Shown in pieces: positions 25,957 to 35,347 of a DNA stretch of 64,000 nucleotides; position 1 is the stretch's first letter; every line of letters starts with the position of its first letter. A program made the translations under genes and the position numbers. Below the pieces are notes generated by a model that saw nothing but the letters and a program-made list of their open reading frames with translations, ran no database searches and was not told where the DNA came from. Source of the DNA: JAZKJD01 sp040384585 (GTDB taxonomy: Bacteria; Pseudomonadota; Gammaproteobacteria; Diplorickettsiales; Diplorickettsiaceae); assembly GCA_040384585.1 (NCBI GenBank), contig JAZKJD010000015.1, forward strand, positions 69,362 through 133,361, in the 5' to 3' direction.

Positions 25957-26039
25957 TACCCAAAGGATTTCAAGATGTGGTTAGGCGCACGTGAGTACCG
26001 ATGTGCAACAACACCACATCTTGAAAGGCGAAGGGTATA
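25955..26039 (+). repeat. Family A element, internally deleted copy
   Basis: 85 bp with both family A arms (CCCAAAGGATTTCAAGATGT and ACATCTTGAAAGGCGAAGGG) but about 40 bases of the middle missing. It touches the stop codon of the permease gene at 26040. Confidence 0.85.
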
Positions 26040-27776
26040 TTAGTCTAATGTGTAATGGGCTTGGGCCAAGTTATACAATGGTCGCCAGATTAAATGATTC
26101 ATCAGCAATACAAATACACTCATCGTCGCTATTCCTAATGCGACGCGGGGAAAATCACCTGTTCCTGTTTGTTTCACGATGTAAGCACCTAATCCGGTTG
26201 CTGTGAGCGTGCTAGCACCCCAGCTAACGACTTCAGCAATAATACTGGTGTTCCAACAATTACCGACTGCTGTTATTGTTCCTGTTATCCAATAGGGAAA
26301 AATTCCCGGTAAAATTAAACGGCGCCACCATTGCCAACCTTTAACACCAAAATTAGCTGTCGCTTGCTTTAGATCTTCGGGTAAAGCAGAAGCACCTGCA
26401 ATGATATTAAATAAAATATACCATTGCGTTCCTAATAACATGAGCGGAGTTATCCAAATATTAACGTTTAATTGATATTTCAAGATAAGAATAACAACGA
26501 TAGGAAATAAAACATTAGTAGGAAAGGCCGCTAAAAATTGTGCCACAGGCTGTACAATTTTAGCGGCACGTCTATTTAATCCTATCAAAACGCCGATAGG
26601 AACCCAGATAATGCTACACACCAGTGTAACGACTATCACTCTCAATGCCGTTACCAATCCTAAAAATAAAACATGTGGTATTTCAGTCAATGAAATGTGG
26701 CGTACTATAAATTGAATCAACAACCATAAAGAACCAAAAATGATAGTTGTGATAACAACATACCACGTTATAGTAAAGGCGGTATCTACGTTTGCATTTT
26801 TAGCTTTTCTTGGAGATTGTGAACGCTGTAAAAACGGTAAATTGATGAATAGGTCGCTAAATCTCTCAAAAAAATCACCACAATATTTTAGGATGTTTGA
26901 TCGCTGTAAAAGCGTTGTTATCCAAGAGCGCGTAACATAATCTTGGCCTACTTGTTCAAAAGTAAATTTTTTTGACCAATTAAGTAAAGGTCTAAAGAAT
27001 AGTTGATCGTAGAGTAATATCACAATCAGCATAGTAAGGATAGTATAAATAACGCCAGTTACACTGGATTGGCTAATCGCTAATCCCAAATAAGAGCCTA
27101 TACCGGGTAATACGATTGTTTGTTTATTGACAGAAATGCTTTCTGAAGCAATCAAAAAAATCCAGCTGCCTGACATAGATAACATCATGTTCCAGAGTAA
27201 TCCCGGTATGCTAAAGGGAACTTCTACGCGCCAAAAACGCTGCCAAGCAGAAAGGTGAAACATATCAGCGGCTTCTTTCAGCTCTAATGGAACTGAGCGT
27301 AAGCTTTGATAAAAGCTGAGGGTGATATTCCAAACCTGTGCAGTGAATACAGCAAAAATAGCGGCGGCTTCAGGGCCGAGGCGACTACCATGAAATAATT
27401 TTATAAAGCCTACCACCGTAATCGATAAGAGACCGAGCACAGGTACGGATTGTAAAATATCAATACAAGGAATAATAATACTTTCAGCCCGTTTATTTTT
27501 GGCTGCTAACGTTCCAATGGTAAAGGTAAATAGCAGGGAAAAGACCATCGCTGTAAATAAACGCAATATAGTAAACAAAGCATATTTAGGAAGATTATGT
27601 GGGCCTAAGGAAAGTGGAAGTATTTGACCCAGTTGATAGGGGGCTGCCATTTGTTTGCCTCCCCATACAAATGCAGCTAGCATGCCCAAAACAATAATAA
27701 AAGCGACTAAATCCCAAGCATTTGGAAAGGTATTAATAGGTCTTTTAAGAGAAAAAGGATTATAAAATTTTGACAT
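26040..27776 (-). CDS. ABC transporter double permease (nitrate/sulfonate type)
   Basis: 578 residues from ATG 27776 (MSKFYNPFSLK). It carries two binding-protein-dependent permease domains in one chain, each with an EAA loop: KEAADMFHLSAWQRFWRVEV in the first half and KQATANFGVKGWQWWRRLIL in the second; about twelve membrane helices. A longer in-frame start at 27962 (MSEKELLFEYRNG) runs through a family C element and is not credible as native. It partners the ATPase downstream; the stop is adjacent to a family A copy. The missing binding protein suggests either an unlinked one or an unusual importer. Confidence 0.88.
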   Translation of the reverse strand: MSKFYNPFSLKRPINTFPNAWDLVAFIIVLGMLAAFVWGGKQMAAPYQLGQILPLSLGPHNLPKYALFTILRLFTAMVFSLLFTFTIGTLAAKNKRAESIIIPCIDILQSVPVLGLLSITVVGFIKLFHGSRLGPEAAAIFAVFTAQVWNITLSFYQSLRSVPLELKEAADMFHLSAWQRFWRVEVPFSIPGLLWNMMLSMSGSWIFLIASESISVNKQTIVLPGIGSYLGLAISQSSVTGVIYTILTMLIVILLYDQLFFRPLLNWSKKFTFEQVGQDYVTRSWITTLLQRSNILKYCGDFFERFSDLFINLPFLQRSQSPRKAKNANVDTAFTITWYVVITTIIFGSLWLLIQFIVRHISLTEIPHVLFLGLVTALRVIVVTLVCSIIWVPIGVLIGLNRRAAKIVQPVAQFLAAFPTNVLFPIVVILILKYQLNVNIWITPLMLLGTQWYILFNIIAGASALPEDLKQATANFGVKGWQWWRRLILPGIFPYWITGTITAVGNCWNTSIIAEVVSWGASTLTATGLGAYIVKQTGTGDFPRVALGIATMSVFVLLMNHLIWRPLYNLAQAHYTLD

Positions 27777-27842
27777 GGTCCGGTCAAACCCATTGTGTTT
27801 GAAGATGCAGCGCTGCACCATACAAAAAAGTTGCTGGCACCC

Positions 27843-27988
27843 TAGGGCGTGTTGGCAATTGCGCGATGATGGCGAAAAAGAGTCACTTTTCTGCGTTCCG
27901 TTACTCACATACGCTGTGTATGCTCCGTTACGATACTCAAAAAGCAACTCTTTTTCGCTCATCCTAGCGCAATTGTCAACACGCCCTA
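27843..27988. repeat. Family C palindromic element, full copy
   Basis: 146 bp from TAGGGCGTGTTGGCAATTGC to GCAATTGTCAACACGCCCTA, with inner arms TTACTCACATACGCTGTG and CTCCGTTACGATACTC. On the minus strand it is open and reads MSEKELLFEYRNGAYTAYVS, similar to the copy at 31833. It fills the gap between the OPT gene and the permease. Confidence 0.9.
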
Positions 27989-27992
27989 ACGT

Positions 27993-29978
27993 TTAGCGTT
28001 GGCAAACGGTACGATAAATCCAACTTAAAACCGCTAATGTAGAGAGTACTCCGAGTATACTAGCGATTATAGTAAAGTGTGCTGGCATTAGACGTAATAC
28101 ATCAGTAGATTGCGCTAATGTAAATGGAATAGCTAAGACTACACCCATTAAACAAGCACCTGCCACTAAACCACAGGCGAGTGTAAGGCCTCGTTGTCTA
28201 GCAGGATTATCAGCAGATTTTTCTGTTTGTATCGGGTGTTGTTTGCGTAAGGTTTGTTCAACTAGATAAGAAGCGAGTCCGCCAAAGATTAAAGCGGAAG
28301 ACGTATCTAAAGGTAGATAAATTCCTAAACCCACCGCCAGTACAGGTAGGCGCATGCCGCGGGGCTGAAGGAATCGATCGATAATGATACAAGCAATAGC
28401 CACGAGAAAGCCAATGCTGATTAAACCCCATGGCAGATTATGTTTAAATGCGCCGGCGACTAAGCTTGCCATCAACGTTGCTTGCGGAGCAGAAAGCATT
28501 TGGGAAGGATCCATATGGCGCCCAGGAGGGGAAATACCGCCGATTCCATAGGCATTAAAGAGTAATTCTAGGGTGGGTGCTAAAATCAGTGCAGAAACAA
28601 CGACACCCAGTATTAAAATAACTTGCTGTTTCCACGGTGTTGCGCCAACAATTTGTCCGGCTTTTAGGTCTTGAATCGTATCATTGGTGATGGCACAGCT
28701 GCTGCTTACCAAGGTTCCAATAATGATGGCTAAACCTTCTCCCTCTAGCAAGTGTTTAGTATCTTGTGTGAATCCAGGTGCCCAATGAAATAGCCCTAAA
28801 AGCAATAGTGAAGCAAGTAAGAGTACAGATAGAGAAACGCCTGAAATAGGACTTTGGCTGCTGCCAATGAGCCCAGCAAAGTATCCACATAATGAGGAAA
28901 AAAAGAAGCTGGCTATCAGAATAAAAATAACACCAATAATTAAAGTAATGATTTGTAAGTTTATCCCCAAACTGAGAGCAGGATGGCTAATAAACTTAAA
29001 TAAAATTAAGCTTAGTGGAATTAATAAAATAACTAATAAACCTAGTGTGTAGTGAATAGGAATATCACGTTCGTGTTTGGGTAATGCAGCATATCCGCTT
29101 TTTCTAATTGTTTTTAGAGAGATAAATGAAGAATGTACACCTTTAATAATGGGTTTAATAAGCAATGCCATTGTCCATAAACCACCGACCAACATCGTAC
29201 CTACCCCTATGGGTCGGATATCAGACTGCCAAATTGTCACCGCTAAATGGTTGGCGTCCATCGTGGTCGTGAGGGGATGTAGATAGCTAAAAATAGGAAT
29301 ACCTATTATCCAGCCAATAACAACACCGAGTAAGGTACTTAAGGCAACACCGATGCCGACGATATAACCGGCTGCTAAAAGGGCGGGCTCAAACCCAAAA
29401 GTAAATCCATAAATAAATTTATTTCCCGCTTTAAACCATACAGGGGCATGATCGGCAATGATCTGAAATCCCCCCTGGAATAAGGCAATAAAAGCGCCTA
29501 ATGATCCTCCCTGTACGAGTTCTTTTAGATTCCCTTTAGAGTTTTGGCTTAATTTCAAGACTTGGCCAATCGCTGCACCTTCTGGGAAGCGTAACGTTTT
29601 ATCCGCTAGTAAAACGCGTCGTAAAGGGATAGAAAAGAGTACGCCTAAAATACCGCCTGTTAAGGAAATAATAACAGTTTGCCAATAGTCAAAATGTTGC
29701 CAATAGTGCAGGATGATTAAAGCAGGGAGAATAAAGGCGGTACCTCCCACCAGAGCTTCTCCGGCTGAAGCACCTGTTTGAACGATATTATTTTCAAGAA
29801 TCGATGAATTCTTAAAAAACCGCAAAATACCCATCGATAGGATGGCAGCTGGTATAGAGGCTGAAATAGTAATTCCTACTTTCAAGCCTAAATAAGCATT
29901 AGCTGCCGCCAGGATAATAGCAAGCAAAATAGCTAATAGGATGGCGCGAACTGTTATTTCAGTGGGTTGTGACGACAT
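27993..29978 (-). CDS. OPT-family oligopeptide/metal transporter
   Basis: 661 residues with about sixteen hydrophobic helices. The N-terminal EITVRAILLAILLAIILA followed by NAYLGLKVGITISASIPAA is the signature of the OPT superfamily, which imports small peptides or metal chelates through the inner membrane. GASAGEALVGGTAFILPA and FPEGAAIGQVLK are also family-typical. Length is normal. Monocistronic, flanked by a family C element. Substrate unknown. Confidence 0.94.
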   Translation of the reverse strand: MSSQPTEITVRAILLAILLAIILAAANAYLGLKVGITISASIPAAILSMGILRFFKNSSILENNIVQTGASAGEALVGGTAFILPALIILHYWQHFDYWQTVIISLTGGILGVLFSIPLRRVLLADKTLRFPEGAAIGQVLKLSQNSKGNLKELVQGGSLGAFIALFQGGFQIIADHAPVWFKAGNKFIYGFTFGFEPALLAAGYIVGIGVALSTLLGVVIGWIIGIPIFSYLHPLTTTMDANHLAVTIWQSDIRPIGVGTMLVGGLWTMALLIKPIIKGVHSSFISLKTIRKSGYAALPKHERDIPIHYTLGLLVILLIPLSLILFKFISHPALSLGINLQIITLIIGVIFILIASFFFSSLCGYFAGLIGSSQSPISGVSLSVLLLASLLLLGLFHWAPGFTQDTKHLLEGEGLAIIIGTLVSSSCAITNDTIQDLKAGQIVGATPWKQQVILILGVVVSALILAPTLELLFNAYGIGGISPPGRHMDPSQMLSAPQATLMASLVAGAFKHNLPWGLISIGFLVAIACIIIDRFLQPRGMRLPVLAVGLGIYLPLDTSSALIFGGLASYLVEQTLRKQHPIQTEKSADNPARQRGLTLACGLVAGACLMGVVLAIPFTLAQSTDVLRLMPAHFTIIASILGVLSTLAVLSWIYRTVCQR

Positions 29979-30098
29979 AAAATCTCGCGATTATTTTTTT
30001 AGCAATCATTTTATTTATCATATTGTCCCTTAGAGGTCAAAAAAATTTATGATATGGACAGTTTGTGTACATTTATAATGTAAATCTTCACTTGATTT

Positions 30099-30704
30099 TT
30101 AGCTAGGGTGTTGTAGCCAATTCAAGATAATTCGGCGTGCCGTTCTTAAGCCAATCGCCTTTGTTGCAGAAAAAAGTTGAACAACGTTAATGTTACTTAG
30201 CTGGGTAAGCTGTTGCTCTGCTTCCTTTAAAACTTTTAAGGATTGCTGGTGAGAGAGCTTGTCAGTTTTCGTGAGAAGTATATAAACTGGGATATGATAA
30301 TGTGAGGCCCAGGTCAGCATAAATTGGTCACGTTCTTTCAGAGGATGGCGGCTATCCATCGTGATTATTAAACCCTTTAAAGAAGCTCGTGTTTTGAGAT
30401 ACTGAGAAATTACTTTTTCCCACTCTTCTTTTTTTTGGGCGTTAACATGAGCATAACCGTAGCCGGGGAGATCGACAAGACGCTGTTGCGGTGTAATTTG
30501 AAAAAAATTGAGTAATTGTGTACGCCCTGGGGTTTTACTGGTTCTCGCTAATCCTTTTATTCCTGTAATTGCATTGATAGCTGTTGATTTTCCTGAGTTA
30601 GATCGGCCTATAAAAGCCACTTCTGATCCTTTATCCTCAGGTAACTGATGAAGTTCAGCAGCGCTAGTTAAGAAAATGGTTGGTGGAAAGGGGGGTATAT
30701 TCAA
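30099..30704 (-). CDS. engB: Ribosome biogenesis GTPase EngB (YsxC/YihA)
   Basis: 201 residues. It assists 50S assembly. G1 GRSNSGKST is at 33-41, the G2/G3 region is TPGRTQLLNFF ... DLPGYGYA, and TKTDKLS is the G4 motif. The start is TTG 30704 (NIPPFPPT follows); the ATG a few bases upstream is out of frame. Divergent from cytochrome c4, an arrangement seen in many gammaproteobacteria. Confidence 0.96.
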   Translation of the reverse strand: MNIPPFPPTIFLTSAAELHQLPEDKGSEVAFIGRSNSGKSTAINAITGIKGLARTSKTPGRTQLLNFFQITPQQRLVDLPGYGYAHVNAQKKEEWEKVISQYLKTRASLKGLIITMDSRHPLKERDQFMLTWASHYHIPVYILLTKTDKLSHQQSLKVLKEAEQQLTQLSNINVVQLFSATKAIGLRTARRIILNWLQHPS

Positions 30705-30837
30705 AGTTCATCTTCGTCTTATAAAAAGAAAAACTCCATGGCCTAGTATTATTTTAATTGTTCATCAAAGCCTTGAAAAAATATAAACTAAACTGCTTAC
30801 TTTGGCAAACAGTATTTTGTTTGTGTTTATCTATATT

Positions 30838-31449
30838 ATGGATTATCGGTCGTTTATTTTTTTATTTTTTCTTTTTGCTGGTCAGAGTGTTGCTAAAACA
30901 GCGACATCGATTGAATCTACCTTATCGCGCTGTGCAGTTTGTCATGGCAGTGATGGTAATGCGTCAGTTAATAAAACATATCCTAAATTAGCGGGCCAAA
31001 ACGCTGTTTATCTTCTTAAAGCGTTAAAGGATTTTCGTCCAGGGATAAAGCATGGTCGATATAATGCGGTAATGAAAGCTATGCTTGTTCCTTTGTCAGA
31101 AAAAGAGATGGAAGAAATAGTCAATTATTATGCTATTCTACCGGGCTCTATTGATGCGGCACAGCCAGATTTAATTCCATTAGGTCAACGACTCTATCGC
31201 GGTGGAGATGTTACAAAAGGGATTCCTGCCTGTTTAGCTTGTCATGGGCCAGCCGGTTTGGGTAATCCGTTTGCTGGATTTCCTCGTTTAAGTGGCCAGC
31301 ATGCGGCTTATCTTGTCAAAGAATTAAAGGCATTTCGAGCGGGTAAGCGTATAGATGACAAACGCCAGATGATGTCAGTGATTGCAAAAAAAATGAGTAA
31401 TGCTGATATTGCGGCAGTAGCGAGTTATATTTCAGGACTATATTTTTAA
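30838..31449 (+). CDS. Cytochrome c4-type dihaem protein
   Basis: 203 residues from ATG 30838 (MDYRSFIFLFFLF); an upstream TTG frame is possible but adds nothing recognisable. A signal peptide ends near residue 20. Two haem-binding CxxCH motifs, CAVCH at 32-36 and CLACH in the second half, each precede an AGQ/SGQ-x-AYLxKxLKxFRxG segment, the c4 duplication. It shuttles electrons on the periplasmic side, probably to a terminal oxidase. Divergent from engB. Confidence 0.93.
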   Translation: MDYRSFIFLFFLFAGQSVAKTATSIESTLSRCAVCHGSDGNASVNKTYPKLAGQNAVYLLKALKDFRPGIKHGRYNAVMKAMLVPLSEKEMEEIVNYYAILPGSIDAAQPDLIPLGQRLYRGGDVTKGIPACLACHGPAGLGNPFAGFPRLSGQHAAYLVKELKAFRAGKRIDDKRQMMSVIAKKMSNADIAAVASYISGLYF

Positions 31450-31498
31450 CTGCGTTTTTATCAACGATTTTTGAAAGTTCAATAAAAAAAATTAAACC

Positions 31499-31792
31499 TT
31501 ATAAGAAAAATACTTTAATGATGGTTGCAGTTACCCCTATGGCTACGATAAAAGTACCGACAAACCATTTAATAAGATCGTTTTTAGATTCTACAATTTT
31601 TATTTCAAGTTCTTTGAGCTTTATTTCTATTTTTCCCTCAAATTCTTTAAAGTTTTGTTTTGTACAAATATTGTCTTCAATAACGTTTGCGAGTAGCTCA
31701 ACTTGAGCTTCTGCGTGTTGCGTAGGTATGCCGGCGCGTTCTAATTTTTTTGCCCAGGCTAAAGTATCTAGCTTCATCGTTGCGCTCATCAT
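31499..31792 (-). CDS. Small DUF1640-like coiled-coil membrane protein
   Basis: 97 residues with AAAGGGAT upstream. It begins TMKLDTLAWAKKLERAGIPTQHAEAQ, which fits DUF1640 (a coiled-coil family with one C-terminal membrane helix). A coiled coil spans about residues 45-72 (GKIEIKLKELEIKIVESKND), and one helix (WFVGTFIVAIGVTATIIKV) ends the protein. It is presumably anchored in the inner membrane. Small proteins of this type are common in intracellular bacteria; the role is unknown. Confidence 0.8.
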   Translation of the reverse strand: MMSATMKLDTLAWAKKLERAGIPTQHAEAQVELLANVIEDNICTKQNFKEFEGKIEIKLKELEIKIVESKNDLIKWFVGTFIVAIGVTATIIKVFFL

Positions 31793-31832
31793 GATAATCC
31801 CTTTATTATATTGTTATTTGTCTGAGTTGTAT

Positions 31833-31980
31833 TAGGGTGTGCCGTCATTTGGTACGAGGATGGTCATAAACCGTCGTATTTTCTGCGTTTCGTTACTCAC
31901 ATACCCGCAAGTATGCTCCGTTACGATACTCGAAAAACCACGCTTTCTGGCTCATCCTCGCTAAATGACGACACACCCTA
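31833..31980. repeat. Family C palindromic element, full copy
   Basis: 148 bp from TAGGGTGTGCCGTCATTTGG to CTAAATGACGACACACCCTA, inner arms TTACTCACATACCCGCAAG and CTCCGTTACGATACTCG. A second partial terminus (CTAGGATGTATCGTCATTCA) follows at 31981-32014. No gene lies in the 31793-32025 gap. Confidence 0.9.
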
Positions 31981-32025
31981 CTAGGATGTATCGTCATTCA
32001 GTACGATGATGGCCTACTCTATATA

Positions 32026-33789
32026 CTATATTATATATTCTTCGTGTTTTTTTAAAACAAACAAACCCGTTTTTACAAATTCATTTTTTTGATATCGGCC
32101 CTCAACGACTACGTGACTAAGGCATTCTAAATTATTTTTTTTCGCTAGATTTTCTATATAAATACTAGCATGTTGATAGCGGCCAGTGGTTTGTAAATGA
32201 TAGGAAATAACTGACTCATCCGCTAGTTCTATCGAAAAACTAAATAATCCATCGGTTTCTAAACGCGAAACGATTTTAGAAAATAATTCCTCCAGTTCTC
32301 CGAAATAAACGAGTGTATCGACACATAAAATTAAATCGTAGCACTGTTTCAGTGTGTTAAGTCCACTTAAAATATCTTTTTCAATGAATTCGTCGTAGCA
32401 ATTTTTAGTTTTTGCTTGAGTTAACATATTGTTGGAAATATCAATACCCGTTAATTTTTCTGCTATTTCAGCAAAGGGTATTCCACTGAGTCCTGTGCCA
32501 CAGCCTAGATCAAGCACTTTATATTTTTTATCTTTTAAATAAGGTGCGATAAGATTACGTAGCAATTCAGGTGTTTTATAGTGCAGAACTTCCTTTAAAT
32601 GCTTGTCAAATTGCAGTGCATAGTTATCAAATAAATTTTTAACATACTCCAGAGGAGGAGTGGGTGGTATCAATTGTTGTGTCAGCGCGCTTAGCATATA
32701 AGAAGCAATAGGATGTCCTTCTTGACGATTTAAAACCTGCTGATAGGTCTTTATCGCTAAGTCTTTATCCTCTAATTTTAAGTAAATGGCGGCTAGATTA
32801 CAGTAAGAATCGATATGAGTCGCATCCAACGTCAATATTTTTTTCAGATCTTGAATGGCTTTATCAAGTTGTCCAGTAAACATAAAGCCTTGTGCACGAT
32901 TATAAAGTGCTTCTTTATCATTGGGTTCTAAATGTAAATATAAGGAATAATGCCAAATAGACTCTTTAAATTCATTTTTTTGTAATAGGCTAGCGGCTAG
33001 ATTATTTCTGCTATCTTTGTGTTTGGGTTCAAAGGTAAGTGCTTGCCGGAAATAATCGATAGCAATTTCTGGCTGATGTTGTTTAAGTGCAAGTGCACCC
33101 AAATTATTAAGCAACTCAAACGAATGAGGAGTTAGCTTACGTAGTGCTTGATAATGTGTATGGACTTTTTCTAAATTGTTACGCTCCCAATGAATAGTAG
33201 CTAATTGCCAATGAACTTGTGTTGAATGAGGATCTAGTGCTAAAACCTGATTAAATTGTATGATGGCGGCTTCTTTCTCTGCTTGTGCTACAAAAAGTAG
33301 TCCTAAATTAAAATGGGCTTCTAAATAGTCAGGTTTCAAATGGATAGCTTGTGCATAATGTTGATGTGCTTCAGAATATTTTTTTTGATTAAAAAATAAG
33401 ACCCCACAATTATTGTGTACTTCTGCAGAGTGCGGATCCCAGTATAAAGCTGTTTTGTAATGCGAGAGAGCCGATTCGAATTGCCCATTGTTTTTAAGGA
33501 TTTTAGCTAAATGGTGATGAAAACGCGCTGAATTTGGTTGGATGTTTAAGGCTTTTTGAATCCAAGCCATCGCGTTATCCCATTGCTGGGCAGTGGTAGC
33601 CAATATACTGAGTCTGTACATCGCTTGTGCGTGCAAAGGCTGGTATTCTAATAGCTGCTCATAGTGTTTTTTTGCACATGCTAAGTTTCCTTGTTGATGA
33701 GCCTCTATTGCTTGTTGAAAAAGATTTTCAGTTTGACTCATGTTTTGGTTCAATAAAGAAAAGTAGTTTTCCTGATGTTGATAGTTCAT
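32026..33789 (-). CDS. TPR-repeat protein with C-terminal SAM methyltransferase domain
   Basis: 587 residues from ATG 33789, or 571 from ATG 33741 (MSQTENLFQQAIEAHQQG), where the first TPR begins; neither has a strong ribosome site. About ten tetratricopeptide repeats fill residues 18-360. A class I methyltransferase domain follows, with the SAM motif VLDLGCGTGLSGIPFAE near 440 and LILCVDTLVYFGELEELF. There is no signal peptide. Its start overlaps the sixA end by 14 to 62 bases. The target of methylation is unknown. Confidence 0.88.
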   Translation of the reverse strand: MNYQHQENYFSLLNQNMSQTENLFQQAIEAHQQGNLACAKKHYEQLLEYQPLHAQAMYRLSILATTAQQWDNAMAWIQKALNIQPNSARFHHHLAKILKNNGQFESALSHYKTALYWDPHSAEVHNNCGVLFFNQKKYSEAHQHYAQAIHLKPDYLEAHFNLGLLFVAQAEKEAAIIQFNQVLALDPHSTQVHWQLATIHWERNNLEKVHTHYQALRKLTPHSFELLNNLGALALKQHQPEIAIDYFRQALTFEPKHKDSRNNLAASLLQKNEFKESIWHYSLYLHLEPNDKEALYNRAQGFMFTGQLDKAIQDLKKILTLDATHIDSYCNLAAIYLKLEDKDLAIKTYQQVLNRQEGHPIASYMLSALTQQLIPPTPPLEYVKNLFDNYALQFDKHLKEVLHYKTPELLRNLIAPYLKDKKYKVLDLGCGTGLSGIPFAEIAEKLTGIDISNNMLTQAKTKNCYDEFIEKDILSGLNTLKQCYDLILCVDTLVYFGELEELFSKIVSRLETDGLFSFSIELADESVISYHLQTTGRYQHASIYIENLAKKNNLECLSHVVVEGRYQKNEFVKTGLFVLKKHEEYII

Positions 33790-34222
33790 CCCAATTTTTT
33801 ATAGCAAATTCCAGACCGATTACACCTGCAGGAGGGAGAATAATAGTTTTTGAGATGCCGCAAAGATAATGTGCTAACCAGCTTAGATTAGGGTTGTGTC
33901 CAACGACAAAAACTTGTTTGGCCATCGTTGGGCAGCGCAGGCGACGTAAAATATCATTTACGTCACCGGAATAAATAGTATTATCTATTTTGATCAGACT
34001 GGAATTTAATTTAAAAATTTGACAAAGGATTGTTGCGGTCTGTAGGGTTCGTTTGGCAGGACTGCACAGCAGATAATCAGGTAAACAATTTCTTTGTTGC
34101 AATTGTTGGGCAATATTTTCTGCTTCAAGTTGACCTGTTCCACTTAAATTGCGTTCATTATCAGTTTGTGAAGTTTGCTTATTATTAGCGGTTGCATGTC
34201 GGATAAGTATAAGAGTTTTCAT
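33728..34222 (-). CDS. sixA: Phosphohistidine phosphatase SixA
   Basis: 164 residues from ATG 34222 (MKTLILIRHATA). A histidine phosphatase with the RHx motif at R8-H9 and the second His in VVGHNPNLSW; these remove phosphate from His-phosphorylated HPt domains. ERNLSGTGQLEAENIA and SPAKRTLQTA fit the SixA subgroup. Upstream in-frame codons before MKTL are not supported by homology. It forms a run with hspQ and xthA. Confidence 0.9.
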   Translation of the reverse strand: MKTLILIRHATANNKQTSQTDNERNLSGTGQLEAENIAQQLQQRNCLPDYLLCSPAKRTLQTATILCQIFKLNSSLIKIDNTIYSGDVNDILRRLRCPTMAKQVFVVGHNPNLSWLAHYLCGISKTIILPPAGVIGLEFAIKNWDELSTSGKLLFFIEPKHESN

Positions 34223-34229
34223 GTTTATT

Positions 34230-34550
34230 TTAATTGCTGTACCGGCGGCGATGATATAAACCATTTTTAAAATCATCGAAAAAATAATCTAATTCAGGAT
34301 GTTCAATCGGATCAATAGCATCATCTTTTGTTAGATTTATTTCTGCCGCATAAGCATGATGGACTGAACCATGAACTAAAATGTGATACCAAGGTTCATC
34401 TTTGGGCGGATTTCCAGGGGCATTTTTGCTATACCAACCTTCATCGCCTTGAAACCCTGCATCGGCGTCGACAATGACACCGCGATAGCCAAACAAATTA
34501 TGTTGAACGATTTCTCCAATTCCAAAACGTGCTTTAATCGTATCTGTCAT
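34230..34550 (-). CDS. hspQ: Heat-shock protein HspQ (YccV-like)
   Basis: 106 residues. The FGIGEIVQHNLFGYRGVIVDAD start and EPWYHILVHG..HHAYAAEINL core match the YccV/HspQ family, a small specificity-enhancing factor and substrate of Lon that also binds hemimethylated DNA. The start overlaps the xthA end by 4 bp, so the two are coupled; sixA follows 8 bases downstream. Confidence 0.93.
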   Translation of the reverse strand: MTDTIKARFGIGEIVQHNLFGYRGVIVDADAGFQGDEGWYSKNAPGNPPKDEPWYHILVHGSVHHAYAAEINLTKDDAIDPIEHPELDYFFDDFKNGLYHRRRYSN

Positions 34551-35347
34551 ATTTTAAATCCTATAGGTATACCTTGATAGCTTGCGATGACAGGCACATG
34601 GTCCGATGGTTTCCCCCAGCCACGTATTTCCTTATCGATCTCACAACTAACACAGTGAGGTGCTAAAGCAGTGCTACTCAGTATATGATCGATGCGCAGA
34701 CCATGATTGCGTCGAAATGCTCCCGCACGATAATCCCACCAACTATAATGTCCTGGTTCAGGATTGAGCAAGCGGAAACTATCATGTAGTCCTAATCCTA
34801 GCATTTCTTGCAGCGCTCGACGTTCCTTGGGACTGACGAGTACGTTGCCTTGCCAGGCGGCTGGATCATAAACATCCCTATCTTCAGGTGCGATATTAAA
34901 GTCACCCAGTACGATTAAATTTGGATGCTGATTTAACTCTTGCCGTAAATGTTTTTGTAATTTGTTGAGCCAGTTTAATTTGTAGGTATATTTATCAGAA
35001 TCTACACTAGCACCGTTAGGTACATAAACGTTCACGATGCGTAGAAGGCCAATGTTAACGATTAAAAGTCGTCGTTGAATATCGTCGCAATCAGGAAGGA
35101 CCGTAATAAGATTATGCATGGGCGCGCGACTAATCAGTGCAACACCGTTATAGGTTTTCTGGCCATTGAATAAAATATGATAGCCTGCACGGCGTAGTGC
35201 TTCTTCAGGAAAATATTTGTCTTCCACTTTAGTTTCTTGCAGAGCAAGCACGTCCGGTTGACGTAGGTTTAGCCATTCTAAAACGTGTTGGAGTCTAACG
35301 CGTAATGAATTAACGTTCCAGGTTGCAATAGTAAAAGCTTTATTCAT
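34547..35347 (-). CDS. xthA: Exodeoxyribonuclease III
   Basis: 266 residues of the exonuclease III/AP endonuclease family. It repairs abasic sites and blocked 3' ends. Motifs: ATWNVNSLRVR at the start, LQETKV (catalytic Glu), NVYVPNG, LGDFNIAPEDRDV, LRIDHILSS and the final SDHVPV with catalytic His. Overlaps the cation efflux gene by 8 bp and hspQ by 4 bp. Confidence 0.96.
   Translation of the reverse strand: MNKAFTIATWNVNSLRVRLQHVLEWLNLRQPDVLALQETKVEDKYFPEEALRRAGYHILFNGQKTYNGVALISRAPMHNLITVLPDCDDIQRRLLIVNIGLLRIVNVYVPNGASVDSDKYTYKLNWLNKLQKHLRQELNQHPNLIVLGDFNIAPEDRDVYDPAAWQGNVLVSPKERRALQEMLGLGLHDSFRLLNPEPGHYSWWDYRAGAFRRNHGLRIDHILSSTALAPHCVSCEIDKEIRGWGKPSDHVPVIASYQGIPIGFKI

Noticed and set aside
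27777..27962. N-terminal extension of the ABC permease
   Set aside because: The extra codons are family C repeat sequence; the permease domain starts cleanly at ATG 27776.
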